Source: Desulfobacula sp. (GTDB taxonomy: Bacteria; Desulfobacterota; Desulfobacteria; Desulfobacterales; Desulfobacteraceae). From it: a stretch of 64,000 nt of DNA. Position numbers and translations under genes: made by a program. Every line of letters begins with the position of its first letter. Within the stretch, counting starts at the first letter, position 1. Location: contig NZ_JAQYWD010000002.1 in assembly GCF_030145145.1 (NCBI RefSeq), forward strand, positions 1 through 64,000, in the 5' to 3' direction. Shown here piece after piece: positions 24,572 through 32,466 of the stretch. The notes under the pieces are model-generated. The model had not been told where the DNA came from and did not search any database. It was given only the letters and a program-made list of their open reading frames with translations.

Positions 24572-24616
24572 GTGCATACGGTACCCCAATGTATCTATCC
24601 CGTTTCTTTATGTCAA
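24572..24616 (-). promoter_or_regulatory. Promoter with overlapping operator, GntR-family regulator gene
   Basis: Minus strand: TTGACA (24616-24611), 17-bp spacer, TACATT -10 (24593-24588), and the 22-bp element running from the -10 to 24572, identical to 17295-17316. The leader to the regulator ATG is about 86 nt. Same geometry as at the operon promoter. Confidence 0.85.
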
Positions 24617-24706
24617 ATCTTTTTTCCGGGTTAAATACGCCTTTGGATGTGTCAAGCGAACCATTGGTCAGGTTACATTATTTCTTCAAGGACAGTTTAT
24701 TGTGTA

Positions 24707-24730
24707 CTCAACTTTCGGTCTTCAGCGTTA
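24707..24730. repeat. Palindromic repeat family A, end fragment overlapping dapF stop
   Basis: ACTCAACTTTCGG followed by TCTTCAGCGTTA, matching the outer end of the copy at 18534. The last three bases are the dapF stop codon read in reverse. Confidence 0.75.
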
Positions 24731-25579
24731 CATCCTGATCCGGCCCTCAAATACCAGGGTGGCCGGACCGGTCTTAAAAACATGGCGGGTTTCTTTGTCC
24801 CAGTGGATATCCAGATCGCCGCCATCCAAGTGAACAACGGCGGTATCCCGGGCCCTGCCCGTCAGGTGGGCCGCGACAAGAGCGGCACAGGCCCCGGTGC
24901 CGCAAGCCAGGGTGGGACCGGCACCCCTTTCCCAGACCTTCATTTTTAATTCCCTGTCATTTACCACTTCAATAAATTCAACATTGGTCTTTTCAGGAAA
25001 TCGTTCATGGGTTTCAATGGAGGGACCGATCCGTTGGATATCCACTTTTTCAACATCCGCCACAAATATAACGGCATGGGGATTTCCCATGAATAGGGCT
25101 GTAATGCAATAGGTCTCGTCCCCCACCACCAGATTTTCTTCAACAGCCTGCTCATTCGGGCTTTCAAAAGGAATATCCCGGCAGGCGAGAAGCGGTTCGC
25201 CCATATCCACCCGTACGGACACAACCCGGCCCTGATCATCCACCATCACCTCGGGAATGACGGTTCCCGCAGTTGTATCCACCCTTAGCTTTTTTTGGGA
25301 AATGATCTTTTTTTCATACAAAATTTTGGCAAAACACCGCATGCCGTTGCCGCACATCTGGGCCTTGGATCCATCGGAATTATAGATCCTGAATTTAATA
25401 TCATGGTCCATGGCATCCAGTATCAGGATAATCCCGTCTGCCCCAATGCCGAAATGCCTTGAGCAAAGCCTTTTTGCCAATGCAGGATAGGGTTCATGCC
25501 GCCCGATGTCACCATTTCTGTCGTCCAGAACAATAAAATCATTGCCCAGACCTTCCATTTTAACAAAATCAAGTTCCAT
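24728..25579 (-). CDS. dapF: Diaminopimelate epimerase
   Basis: 283 aa, normal length. It converts LL- to meso-diaminopimelate for lysine and peptidoglycan synthesis in the cytoplasm. Both catalytic cysteines are visible in their contexts (AQMCGNGMRCFAK and LACGTGACAAL), and the N-terminus FVKMEGLGNDFIVLDD is diagnostic. It lies 23 bp downstream of rnd, so the two are probably co-transcribed. The stop codon falls inside the end of a family A repeat, so the last residues may have been changed by its insertion. Confidence 0.95.
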   Translation of the reverse strand: MELDFVKMEGLGNDFIVLDDRNGDIGRHEPYPALAKRLCSRHFGIGADGIILILDAMDHDIKFRIYNSDGSKAQMCGNGMRCFAKILYEKKIISQKKLRVDTTAGTVIPEVMVDDQGRVVSVRVDMGEPLLACRDIPFESPNEQAVEENLVVGDETYCITALFMGNPHAVIFVADVEKVDIQRIGPSIETHERFPEKTNVEFIEVVNDRELKMKVWERGAGPTLACGTGACAALVAAHLTGRARDTAVVHLDGGDLDIHWDKETRHVFKTGPATLVFEGRIRM

Positions 25580-25602
25580 ATGCTTCTGTCTCCTGAATTG
25601 CC

Positions 25603-26724
25603 CTATCCAAGGGTTGAAATAATCGTGTCACCCATTGCTTCCACCTGCCAGTGTCTCACCGGCTCAATGGTTAAAAGATCTTCCAGGGTGGCCGGATTTT
25701 TAAATGCGATCAAGCCCATCACCGCGTTATTCAATAAAAACCCCGGTTCAATCCCCATGGATTGGCTGAGCCGCTCTCTCATTTTTTTCAGCCGGTCGAT
25801 CCGATCCTGAACACGGTTGTCTTTCCGGGGTCTCCGGGTTTTCGGATATGCGGGCAAGGCCTTATGGTCCAGTTTCATGGCCCTGACAACAGCATCCACA
25901 CATAGGTGTCCATACATGCCAGCCTGTTTTTTACTCAAGGCCCGCATCCCAACTATCTGATCGATGGTCACGGGTTTTTCGCAGGCCATGGTCATCAAAG
26001 AAGGGTTGGATATGATTTTAAACAGGGGTTGATCTTTTTTTTCAGCAATGGAAAGCCGCATCAGCAATAGATTTTCAAGGACGGCCAGGCTCCTGTTATC
26101 AATTTTGCCCGCACCTTTAAACTTTTTAAACAGGGGCAAGGCATGATTATTTTCATACCGGACCTTTGCCTGTATTTCAAACTCTTCTCTGGCCCAGGAG
26201 AGACGTCCTTTTTCTGCAAGCCGCCCTTGGATAATCTTCTGCAGCTCTACCAGATGGGCCACATCCCCCACGGAATATTCAATCATCTCCGGTTTGAGCG
26301 GCCGTCTTGCCCAATCGACTTTCTGAAATTTTTTATCGACATCCACGTTAAAATTTCTTTTTAACAGGGCGGCAAGTCCCCGTTCTTTAATCCCCAGGAA
26401 CCGGCAGGCAATTTCCGTATCAAACAAATTGTTCACCTGTACCTGATAATCCCTGTCAAGACTTCTGACATCAAAATCAGCCCCGTGAAACACCTTGATC
26501 ACCGCTTTATTTTCAAGCACCCTTAAAAAGGAAGATGCCTCCTTTATCTTAAACGGATCAATTAAAAAAGCTTCCTTTGCCGACGCAATCTGGATCAGAC
26601 AAATTTTTTCCTTAAAACAATGCATGGAATCCGCTTCCAGATCCACTGCAATTGTTTTTTCCTTTAACAGATCATCACAGACTTTTTTAAGTTCTGTTTC
26701 TGATTCAATAAACTTGTAATTCAA
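25603..26724 (-). CDS. rnd: Ribonuclease D
   Basis: 373 aa. 3'-5' exonuclease domain of the DEDDy type: AVDLEADSMHCF (first D and E), VFHGADFDVRSL (second D), and YSVGDVAHL (Y and last D). An HRDC-type helical domain follows (about 205-285). It trims tRNA and other structured RNA 3' ends. First gene of the rnd-dapF pair. Divergent from thrS with a 70-85 bp shared promoter region. Confidence 0.92.
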   Translation of the reverse strand: MNYKFIESETELKKVCDDLLKEKTIAVDLEADSMHCFKEKICLIQIASAKEAFLIDPFKIKEASSFLRVLENKAVIKVFHGADFDVRSLDRDYQVQVNNLFDTEIACRFLGIKERGLAALLKRNFNVDVDKKFQKVDWARRPLKPEMIEYSVGDVAHLVELQKIIQGRLAEKGRLSWAREEFEIQAKVRYENNHALPLFKKFKGAGKIDNRSLAVLENLLLMRLSIAEKKDQPLFKIISNPSLMTMACEKPVTIDQIVGMRALSKKQAGMYGHLCVDAVVRAMKLDHKALPAYPKTRRPRKDNRVQDRIDRLKKMRERLSQSMGIEPGFLLNNAVMGLIAFKNPATLEDLLTIEPVRHWQVEAMGDTIISTLG

Positions 26725-26809
26725 AATATTTTCCCTTGATTGTTTACCCTACTTCTTCTAAAATTCATGTTTTACATTTAACAGAAAACAAAACACAATG
26801 GAAAACAAG

Positions 26810-28723
26810 ATGATTAACATAACATTTCCAGACAATAGTATAAAGAGCTTTGAAAATATACCCACAGGAATGGATATTGCCAAAAGTATTTCAGAAGGAT
26901 TTGCCAGAAATTGTGTGGCAATGAAAATCAATGACCTGCTTCTGGATTTAAGTGGACAGATCAAAGAAGATACGGCCATCAGCTTTATTACGGCCAATGA
27001 CGAAGAAGGGCTCGATATCCTGAGGCACTCTTCCGCCCATGTCATGGCTGAAGCCGTGTTAAACATTTATGCGGATGCCCGACTGACCATTGGGCCGGTT
27101 GTGGAAGACGGATTTTATTATGACATCGACATGGCTCCGATATCAACAGATGACCTGGGTACCATTGAAGCTGAAATGAAAAAAATTATCAAGGCCAAAA
27201 ACACGTTCCAACGGAAAGTGGTGTCAAAAGAAGAGGCCCTGGATATATTTAAAGACAACCCCTTTAAACTCGAAATCATCAATGAACTTGACGAAACCCA
27301 GGAAATCTCCCTGTACCAGAATGGCAAATTCATTGACCTTTGCCGCGGTCCCCACATCCCCCACACCGGCATGATCAAGGGATTCAAACTGTTGAAAATC
27401 TCCGGTGCCTATTGGAGAGCAGACCAGACAAGGGAGCAGCTCCAGCGGCTTTACGGCATTTCGTTTTTTGACAAAAAAAAACTCAACCAGTACATCCACA
27501 TGATTGAAGAAGCCCGAAAACGGGATCACAGGAAGCTGGGCACCCGCCTGGACCTCTACTCTTTTCATGACGAAGCCGCGGGCATGCCCTTTTTTCATGC
27601 AAAGGGCATGGACATATGGAATGCCCTCCTGGACTACTGGCGGGAGGAACACAAGACTGCCGGGTATGTGGAGACGAAAACCCCTGTCATGCTCAACCGG
27701 AAACTCTGGGAACAAAGCGGTCACTGGGAAAATTACCGGGAAAACATGTACACATCGGTCATTGACGATGAAGAATATGCCATCAAGCCCATGAACTGCC
27801 CCGGCGGTATGCTGCTGTACAAAACAAAATCATACTCCTACCGGGATCTGCCCTTAAGAGCCGGTGAAGTCGGCCTGGTTCACCGGCATGAACTTTCCGG
27901 TGCCCTGTCAGGTCTGTTCCGGGTCCGGGCCTTTCACCAGGATGATGCCCATATTTTCATGACACCGGATCAAATCGACAATGAAGTCCTGGGGGTACTG
28001 AAACTGGCCCAGAGAATCTACAGCCGGTTCGGCCTGAAATTTCACCTGGAACTCTCCACCCGGCCCAAGAAATCCATTGGCTCTGATGACCAATGGAAAG
28101 AAGCTACAAACGGCCTGAAAGCCGCCCTGGAACTCTACGGTCAGGCCTATGCCATCAATGAAGGCGATGGCGCATTTTACGGCCCCAAAATTGACATCCA
28201 TATCAAGGATGCCCTGGGAAGAACCTGGCAATGCGGCACGGTTCAATTGGACATGGCCCTGCCGGAAAGGTTTGATTTGACCTACAAAGGCCAGGACAAT
28301 GAAAAGCACCGGCCCATCATGATCCACCGCGTCATTTACGGTTCTCTGGAAAGATTTTTCGGTATCCTGGTGGAACATTTTGCCGGCAAGTTCCCCTTAT
28401 GGCTGGCACCGGTTCAGGCGATCCTGCTGCCCATCAACCAGGATTTGACGAACTATGCGGAAACCGTCAAAACCGAACTTGAGACCTTTCAAATCCGTTG
28501 CGAGGTGGACAAGCGAAGCGAGACCCTGAAGAAGAAAATCAGGGATGCCCAGCTCAATTACATCCCGTTGATCATCACCATAGGGGACAAAGAAAAGGAA
28601 ACCCAGACCCTTTCTGTCAGGACCCTTGATGGAAAGGTCAGAATGGGTATCTCTACGTTTGATTTCATCGCACCGGTATCGAATCATATTAAAGAGAGAC
28701 TCCTGGATGAGGCCATTTTCTAA
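26810..28723 (+). CDS. thrS: Threonyl-tRNA synthetase
   Basis: 637 aa from the ATG at 26810 (GGAAAACAAG before it); a start at 26798 would add MENK. Domains: TGS (about 1-60), the editing-domain signature LRHSSAHVMAEAVLNIY and later CRGPHIPHTG, the class II catalytic core with AIKPMNCPGGMLLY, RAGEVGLVHRHELSGALSGLFRVRAFHQDDAHIF (motif 2) and MIHRVIYGSLERF (motif 3), then an anticodon-binding domain. It charges tRNA-Thr. First gene of an operon with the VanZ-like and LOG-fusion genes. Confidence 0.97.
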   Translation: MINITFPDNSIKSFENIPTGMDIAKSISEGFARNCVAMKINDLLLDLSGQIKEDTAISFITANDEEGLDILRHSSAHVMAEAVLNIYADARLTIGPVVEDGFYYDIDMAPISTDDLGTIEAEMKKIIKAKNTFQRKVVSKEEALDIFKDNPFKLEIINELDETQEISLYQNGKFIDLCRGPHIPHTGMIKGFKLLKISGAYWRADQTREQLQRLYGISFFDKKKLNQYIHMIEEARKRDHRKLGTRLDLYSFHDEAAGMPFFHAKGMDIWNALLDYWREEHKTAGYVETKTPVMLNRKLWEQSGHWENYRENMYTSVIDDEEYAIKPMNCPGGMLLYKTKSYSYRDLPLRAGEVGLVHRHELSGALSGLFRVRAFHQDDAHIFMTPDQIDNEVLGVLKLAQRIYSRFGLKFHLELSTRPKKSIGSDDQWKEATNGLKAALELYGQAYAINEGDGAFYGPKIDIHIKDALGRTWQCGTVQLDMALPERFDLTYKGQDNEKHRPIMIHRVIYGSLERFFGILVEHFAGKFPLWLAPVQAILLPINQDLTNYAETVKTELETFQIRCEVDKRSETLKKKIRDAQLNYIPLIITIGDKEKETQTLSVRTLDGKVRMGISTFDFIAPVSNHIKERLLDEAIF

Positions 28724-29138
28724 GCACCTGCGCCTGATCTTTTTTTACAGACTGCCGGTAATCGCCTTGTGTGCCTTGATTTACTGGCAGTCTTCTTCTC
28801 CCGGCATGATCTCCGGGTCTCTGTTCCCCCATGCGGACAAAGTGCTTCATTTTGGTGCCTATGCCGTTCTGGCCGTTCTTTTTGCCAGAAGTTTGAAACA
28901 GGAGAAACCCTTCTGGTCCCCCTTAACACTCAAACTCATTGTCATTTTTTTTGCCGCATTGTACGGATTATCCGATGAGATCCACCAGGCCTTTGTTCCA
29001 TCAAGAGAAATGTCTGGCTATGATTTCCTTGCGGATTGCGCCGGAAGCCTGGCCGGCTGCCTCGTTTATCTGCATTTTTTCCCCGTAAAAAGCAATACTG
29101 CTTTTTCATCTAAAGAAGGAGAGGGGTTTTCCTCATGA
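28707..29138 (+). CDS. VanZ-like membrane protein
   Basis: 143 aa starting at the ATG at 28707, which overlaps the thrS stop by 17 bp. Four hydrophobic segments. The family core DKVLHFGAYAVLAVLF and GLSDEIHQAFVPSREMSGYDFLADCAGSLAG is clear (H and DExHQ motifs of VanZ). The role of VanZ-like proteins outside glycopeptide resistance is unknown. Its TGA overlaps the next start (ATGA), implying translational coupling. Confidence 0.85.
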   Translation: MRPFSKHLRLIFFYRLPVIALCALIYWQSSSPGMISGSLFPHADKVLHFGAYAVLAVLFARSLKQEKPFWSPLTLKLIVIFFAALYGLSDEIHQAFVPSREMSGYDFLADCAGSLAGCLVYLHFFPVKSNTAFSSKEGEGFSS

Positions 29139-31246
29139 CAATTGCACAGATCATCAGTTCCGATGGCTATATTCACTCGATCCGGGGGGAAGAAAACAAC
29201 ACCGATATCGTGAAAGCGCAATTTTATTTTCCCCATGTATCGGACTATATCCAGGGCGCCATCCGGGAAAAGAAACCCTTTATCTTTTCTGCCAGAAGCG
29301 GAAATGCCCAGATCGGTATTAAAATGGATCGCATTTCCCCTGATGAAGCGCCTGTTTTAGATGGGGCCAGGGTCTTCCTTGAAGGCCAAATCCAAAATTT
29401 AAATCCATTGCTGGACAATGCCTTGGATTTATTTCAAAAAGGGGATGAAATCGGGAGGATCGCCATTTTAGATCCCGAACTCAGGGTCAACGATGTCCGC
29501 CATTATTTACACAAAAGACTGTTCGTGGGCAGAAAGGTGGCCAAAGGGTATTATGACGGATTTGAGATCCATGAAGAAACAGACCCTTATTCAGGTAAAA
29601 CCTGTGACTATATATCGGTTGAGCTGGAGCCCTACCAATACGTATTTGAACCGGAAGCCATGAATCTATCCAGCATCAATTCGGTCATTAAAAAGGGGCG
29701 CAGCGCCTTAAGCAAGATCCGGTCAAGAATCCAGATAGACCTGAAAAAAAAACACCTGAAGAAAAAAGCGCTTTTTATTGGTGCGATTAAAATTTCCTTA
29801 GGTGATATTATTGGTGTTGTGGATACGATTGTGGAACCTGAAGGCACCAACATCGACCATCTGCCGGCCAGGATACTGGATCCGTTCCGAACCTTTCGCG
29901 ACCGGCAGGTGGAATTGTATAATTTTGGAGACCAGGACATTTCACTGGCAAAAATCAAGGTGAGAATCCGGTTTTATCGGACGAATAATCCATTAACCGT
30001 TCCCTTGGAAAAAACAAAGATAAAGAACGGATACCGCCTTTATGATTTATTAACCACCTCTGAAATCCACACCCTGTTTCAATCCATTGAAAAAGAGTCA
30101 CTGGGAATGATTTTGAATAAAGGAAATTTTATCCAGATTCCCCGGGCCATCGACTCAACAGGAGAAGCACAGCTCGAAATCATTAAACATTGTATTTTCG
30201 AAAGTACGTTCCGCAAGCCCCGACACCCCCGTTCGGCAGACATGGAATGCGGGTATCAAAAGACGCTGGAAAAGCTGTCCGCTTTAGGCGGTGTAAACAG
30301 CCGGATTTTTATTGGGCATGATTTCCCCTCCCCTGAAGTCATTGATGCCTTGAGAAGAAGCGGCCTGCGAACTTTTTTGATTGCCACCCATACGCCGTCG
30401 TTCGAAGATGATTACGTTAAAAAAATGATCGCCCTGACCCATACACAGCGATCGGGATGCGAATTTTTAAGATATGATTCCGGAATCGATAAACTCTACA
30501 CGTTTTACCATGGCAGTTTTATGGAACCGGATGATAAAAGCCGCTTTGATAAGGTTCGGTACTGGTTTGCTTTTTACGGTTCCCATACCAAGGATGCCGA
30601 CAACCGGTTAACCATTGACCTGCTCAAACGGCTTGCCGCAGCATTTGGAAATGAAATGGGCATCGTTCATGGCGGCGGGCCCGGCCTGATGAAGGAATCC
30701 AACGACATTGCCAGACAATATAATATTATGAGCATTGGGGTGGCCATTGATCTGGAAGGAGAACACCAGCAGTCGCTGACCACCTGTGACGGCTTGATCA
30801 AATACAAGGAAGGCCTTCGCCTGGCCAGGCAGGACCATATTCAAAAACTGAGCAATTTGCCGATTATCAATACCGGTGGATATGGGAGTGCTGAAGAATT
30901 GTTTATTTCCATCACCTCCATGAAACTGCATGAAAATCCGTTAACCCCTGTCATTCTTCTGGATCCCAATGGATTATGGGAACATGCCCGACAACAGATC
31001 ATCAAAATTTCCCAAAAAAATTATGGCCCCGTATTTACCCCCCACCTGATTAAATCCTGCCGGAATGCCCAGGAAGCCATGGATGAACTGTCACTGTTTT
31101 TAACCCATCCCGACATGTGGTATAAAAACAACAACATTCCCCGAAAAAACATTGAGCAAGCCCGGCAGAAATCCATACGAATCCGCAAGAAACTGCTGCG
31201 CCAAGATGTCATTGAGGTATTTGACACACCCATGGTTCCATTTTAA
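29135..31246 (+). CDS. LOG-family (lysine decarboxylase-like Rossmann) domain fused to a large unknown N-terminal region
   Basis: 703 aa. The C-terminal ~230 residues (about 470-700) form a LOG-type fold: WFAFYGSHTKDADN, GIVHGGGPGLMKESNDIARQYN (nucleotide loop) and INTGGYGSAEELF in place of the canonical PGGxGTxxE. The G-G-x-G-S/T-x-E pattern is kept but the first residues are altered. LOG enzymes release free bases from nucleoside 5'-monophosphates. The first ~370 residues match no family I know and have a very basic stretch (KKKHLKKKALF). About 375-460 may be another small domain (SRIFIGHDFPSPEV..., ALTHTQ). Coupled to the VanZ-like gene. Confidence 0.75.
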   Translation: MTIAQIISSDGYIHSIRGEENNTDIVKAQFYFPHVSDYIQGAIREKKPFIFSARSGNAQIGIKMDRISPDEAPVLDGARVFLEGQIQNLNPLLDNALDLFQKGDEIGRIAILDPELRVNDVRHYLHKRLFVGRKVAKGYYDGFEIHEETDPYSGKTCDYISVELEPYQYVFEPEAMNLSSINSVIKKGRSALSKIRSRIQIDLKKKHLKKKALFIGAIKISLGDIIGVVDTIVEPEGTNIDHLPARILDPFRTFRDRQVELYNFGDQDISLAKIKVRIRFYRTNNPLTVPLEKTKIKNGYRLYDLLTTSEIHTLFQSIEKESLGMILNKGNFIQIPRAIDSTGEAQLEIIKHCIFESTFRKPRHPRSADMECGYQKTLEKLSALGGVNSRIFIGHDFPSPEVIDALRRSGLRTFLIATHTPSFEDDYVKKMIALTHTQRSGCEFLRYDSGIDKLYTFYHGSFMEPDDKSRFDKVRYWFAFYGSHTKDADNRLTIDLLKRLAAAFGNEMGIVHGGGPGLMKESNDIARQYNIMSIGVAIDLEGEHQQSLTTCDGLIKYKEGLRLARQDHIQKLSNLPIINTGGYGSAEELFISITSMKLHENPLTPVILLDPNGLWEHARQQIIKISQKNYGPVFTPHLIKSCRNAQEAMDELSLFLTHPDMWYKNNNIPRKNIEQARQKSIRIRKKLLRQDVIEVFDTPMVPF

Positions 31247-31298
31247 GGGAATCTTCAAACCGGTGACACCCGCCTGATCCCGTTTGGTGATGCCGGCA

Positions 31299-32102
31299 TC
31301 ACATGTCCGTGCCGGATCCGTATGATACCGGCTCTCTTATCCATCTCAACAGCCTGGTACCTGCCTTTTCAAGCATGCATTGCACATCATGATCACAACC
31401 GGTTTTGATAAAACACGCATCGGCTATGGGAATTTTTAAACCGTCCATGTGGTGGCGGAAGCCATCATTAAAGCTTGCCAAAACCCCTGTCAATATAAAA
31501 AAATCAACCCTGCCGCGAACCTTGTCCGCATTTTTTTGTGCCAGTTCATAAACACTGTTCGCATTGAAATACGGCTCGTTTTCATGAAAATTATCACAAA
31601 AAATATCACTGCGAAACTGCTTGAAGGTTTTTAACGTATGAATGGCGCCATCCATGCTGATGCACATGCCAAAATATTCCGGCAGCTTCATGGCATATCG
31701 TATCGCACCGTAGCCCCCCATGGAAAATCCGGCAATAATTCGCTTCTCCCGGTCGGGTATCACTGGATAGGTCTTTTCAATATAGGGGATCAACTCCTTG
31801 ATCAGGTTGGTTTCAGCCGGTTTTTTACCATCGATGCTGTCCATCCACATGGAATTGGTATACCCGTCGGGCGTCACGATGATCATGGGATCGGCCCTGC
31901 CTTTCTCAACGGCTTTTTCCATGTACCCTGCCACAGTGGCAATATTGGCAGTATAGTCCTCATTCAGGCCGTGAAGATAATACATCACAGGAAATTTTCG
32001 CCCAGGCGCCTGATGATATTCCCGGGGCAGATAGAGGCCAAACCAAATCTCTTTATGGGTCAATGGGCCCCGAATGGCCGTAAATTCAATATGTCCGTTC
32101 AT
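31299..32102 (-). CDS. Esterase, alpha/beta hydrolase of the esterase D family
   Basis: 267 aa. The nucleophile elbow is IAGFSMGGYGAIRYAM (GxSxG). The N-terminal FPVMYYLHGLNEDY gives the oxyanion loop, and the C-terminal CFIKTGCDHDVQCM supplies the acid/His region. This is the PF00756 type (S-formylglutathione hydrolase, enterochelin esterase, mycolyltransferase-like). No signal peptide, so it is cytoplasmic. Good GGGGGAAGG site. Substrate unknown. It lies between two unrelated operons and is transcribed away from the phosphatase gene. Confidence 0.85.
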   Translation of the reverse strand: MNGHIEFTAIRGPLTHKEIWFGLYLPREYHQAPGRKFPVMYYLHGLNEDYTANIATVAGYMEKAVEKGRADPMIIVTPDGYTNSMWMDSIDGKKPAETNLIKELIPYIEKTYPVIPDREKRIIAGFSMGGYGAIRYAMKLPEYFGMCISMDGAIHTLKTFKQFRSDIFCDNFHENEPYFNANSVYELAQKNADKVRGRVDFFILTGVLASFNDGFRHHMDGLKIPIADACFIKTGCDHDVQCMLEKAGTRLLRWIREPVSYGSGTDM

Positions 32103-32199
32103 AAAAAACGCCTTCCCCCTCTAAATATACAAATCAGATCCTTACCAGTGCCACCCCCTTTTAGTACCCCTTAAAACCAAATTCAAGTCTTTTAACCTG

Positions 32200-32291
32200 C
32201 TTTTTATATGGAAATGCGACTGCAGAGCCCCCGACGGGCGATGGGATCGGCCCGTCGGGGGCGGCATAATACCATTTTCGTTATTCGTTGT
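32200..32291. repeat. Palindromic repeat family B, short copy
   Basis: Contains CTTTTTATATGGAAATGCGAC, then CAGAGCCCCCGACGGGCGAT and an internal GGCCCGTCGGGGGC hairpin, then ATAATACCATTTTCGTTATT. The same blocks in inverse orientation, with a large insert, form 58423-58661. It lies between divergent genes and runs directly into a family C hairpin. Confidence 0.75.
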
Positions 32292-32306
32292 GCCCGCCAG
32301 GGCATG
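32287..32306. repeat. Short hairpin repeat family C, copy 2
   Basis: GTTGTGCCCGCCAGGGCATG: TGCCC/GGGCA stem, like 23736-23757. Confidence 0.55.
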
Positions 32307-32466
32307 GCCGTTATTTAAAACAGCCATCAAATTGACGACCGTATATACGGAGAATACCATTGCGGTTGCGGCAAAAACCCGATACAAAGAAAAGGAGAAT
32401 CATCCCAAATGTTTCATGACAGCTTCACCCCTGGTGAACATGTATTTGATGTTACAGTGGAGGACC

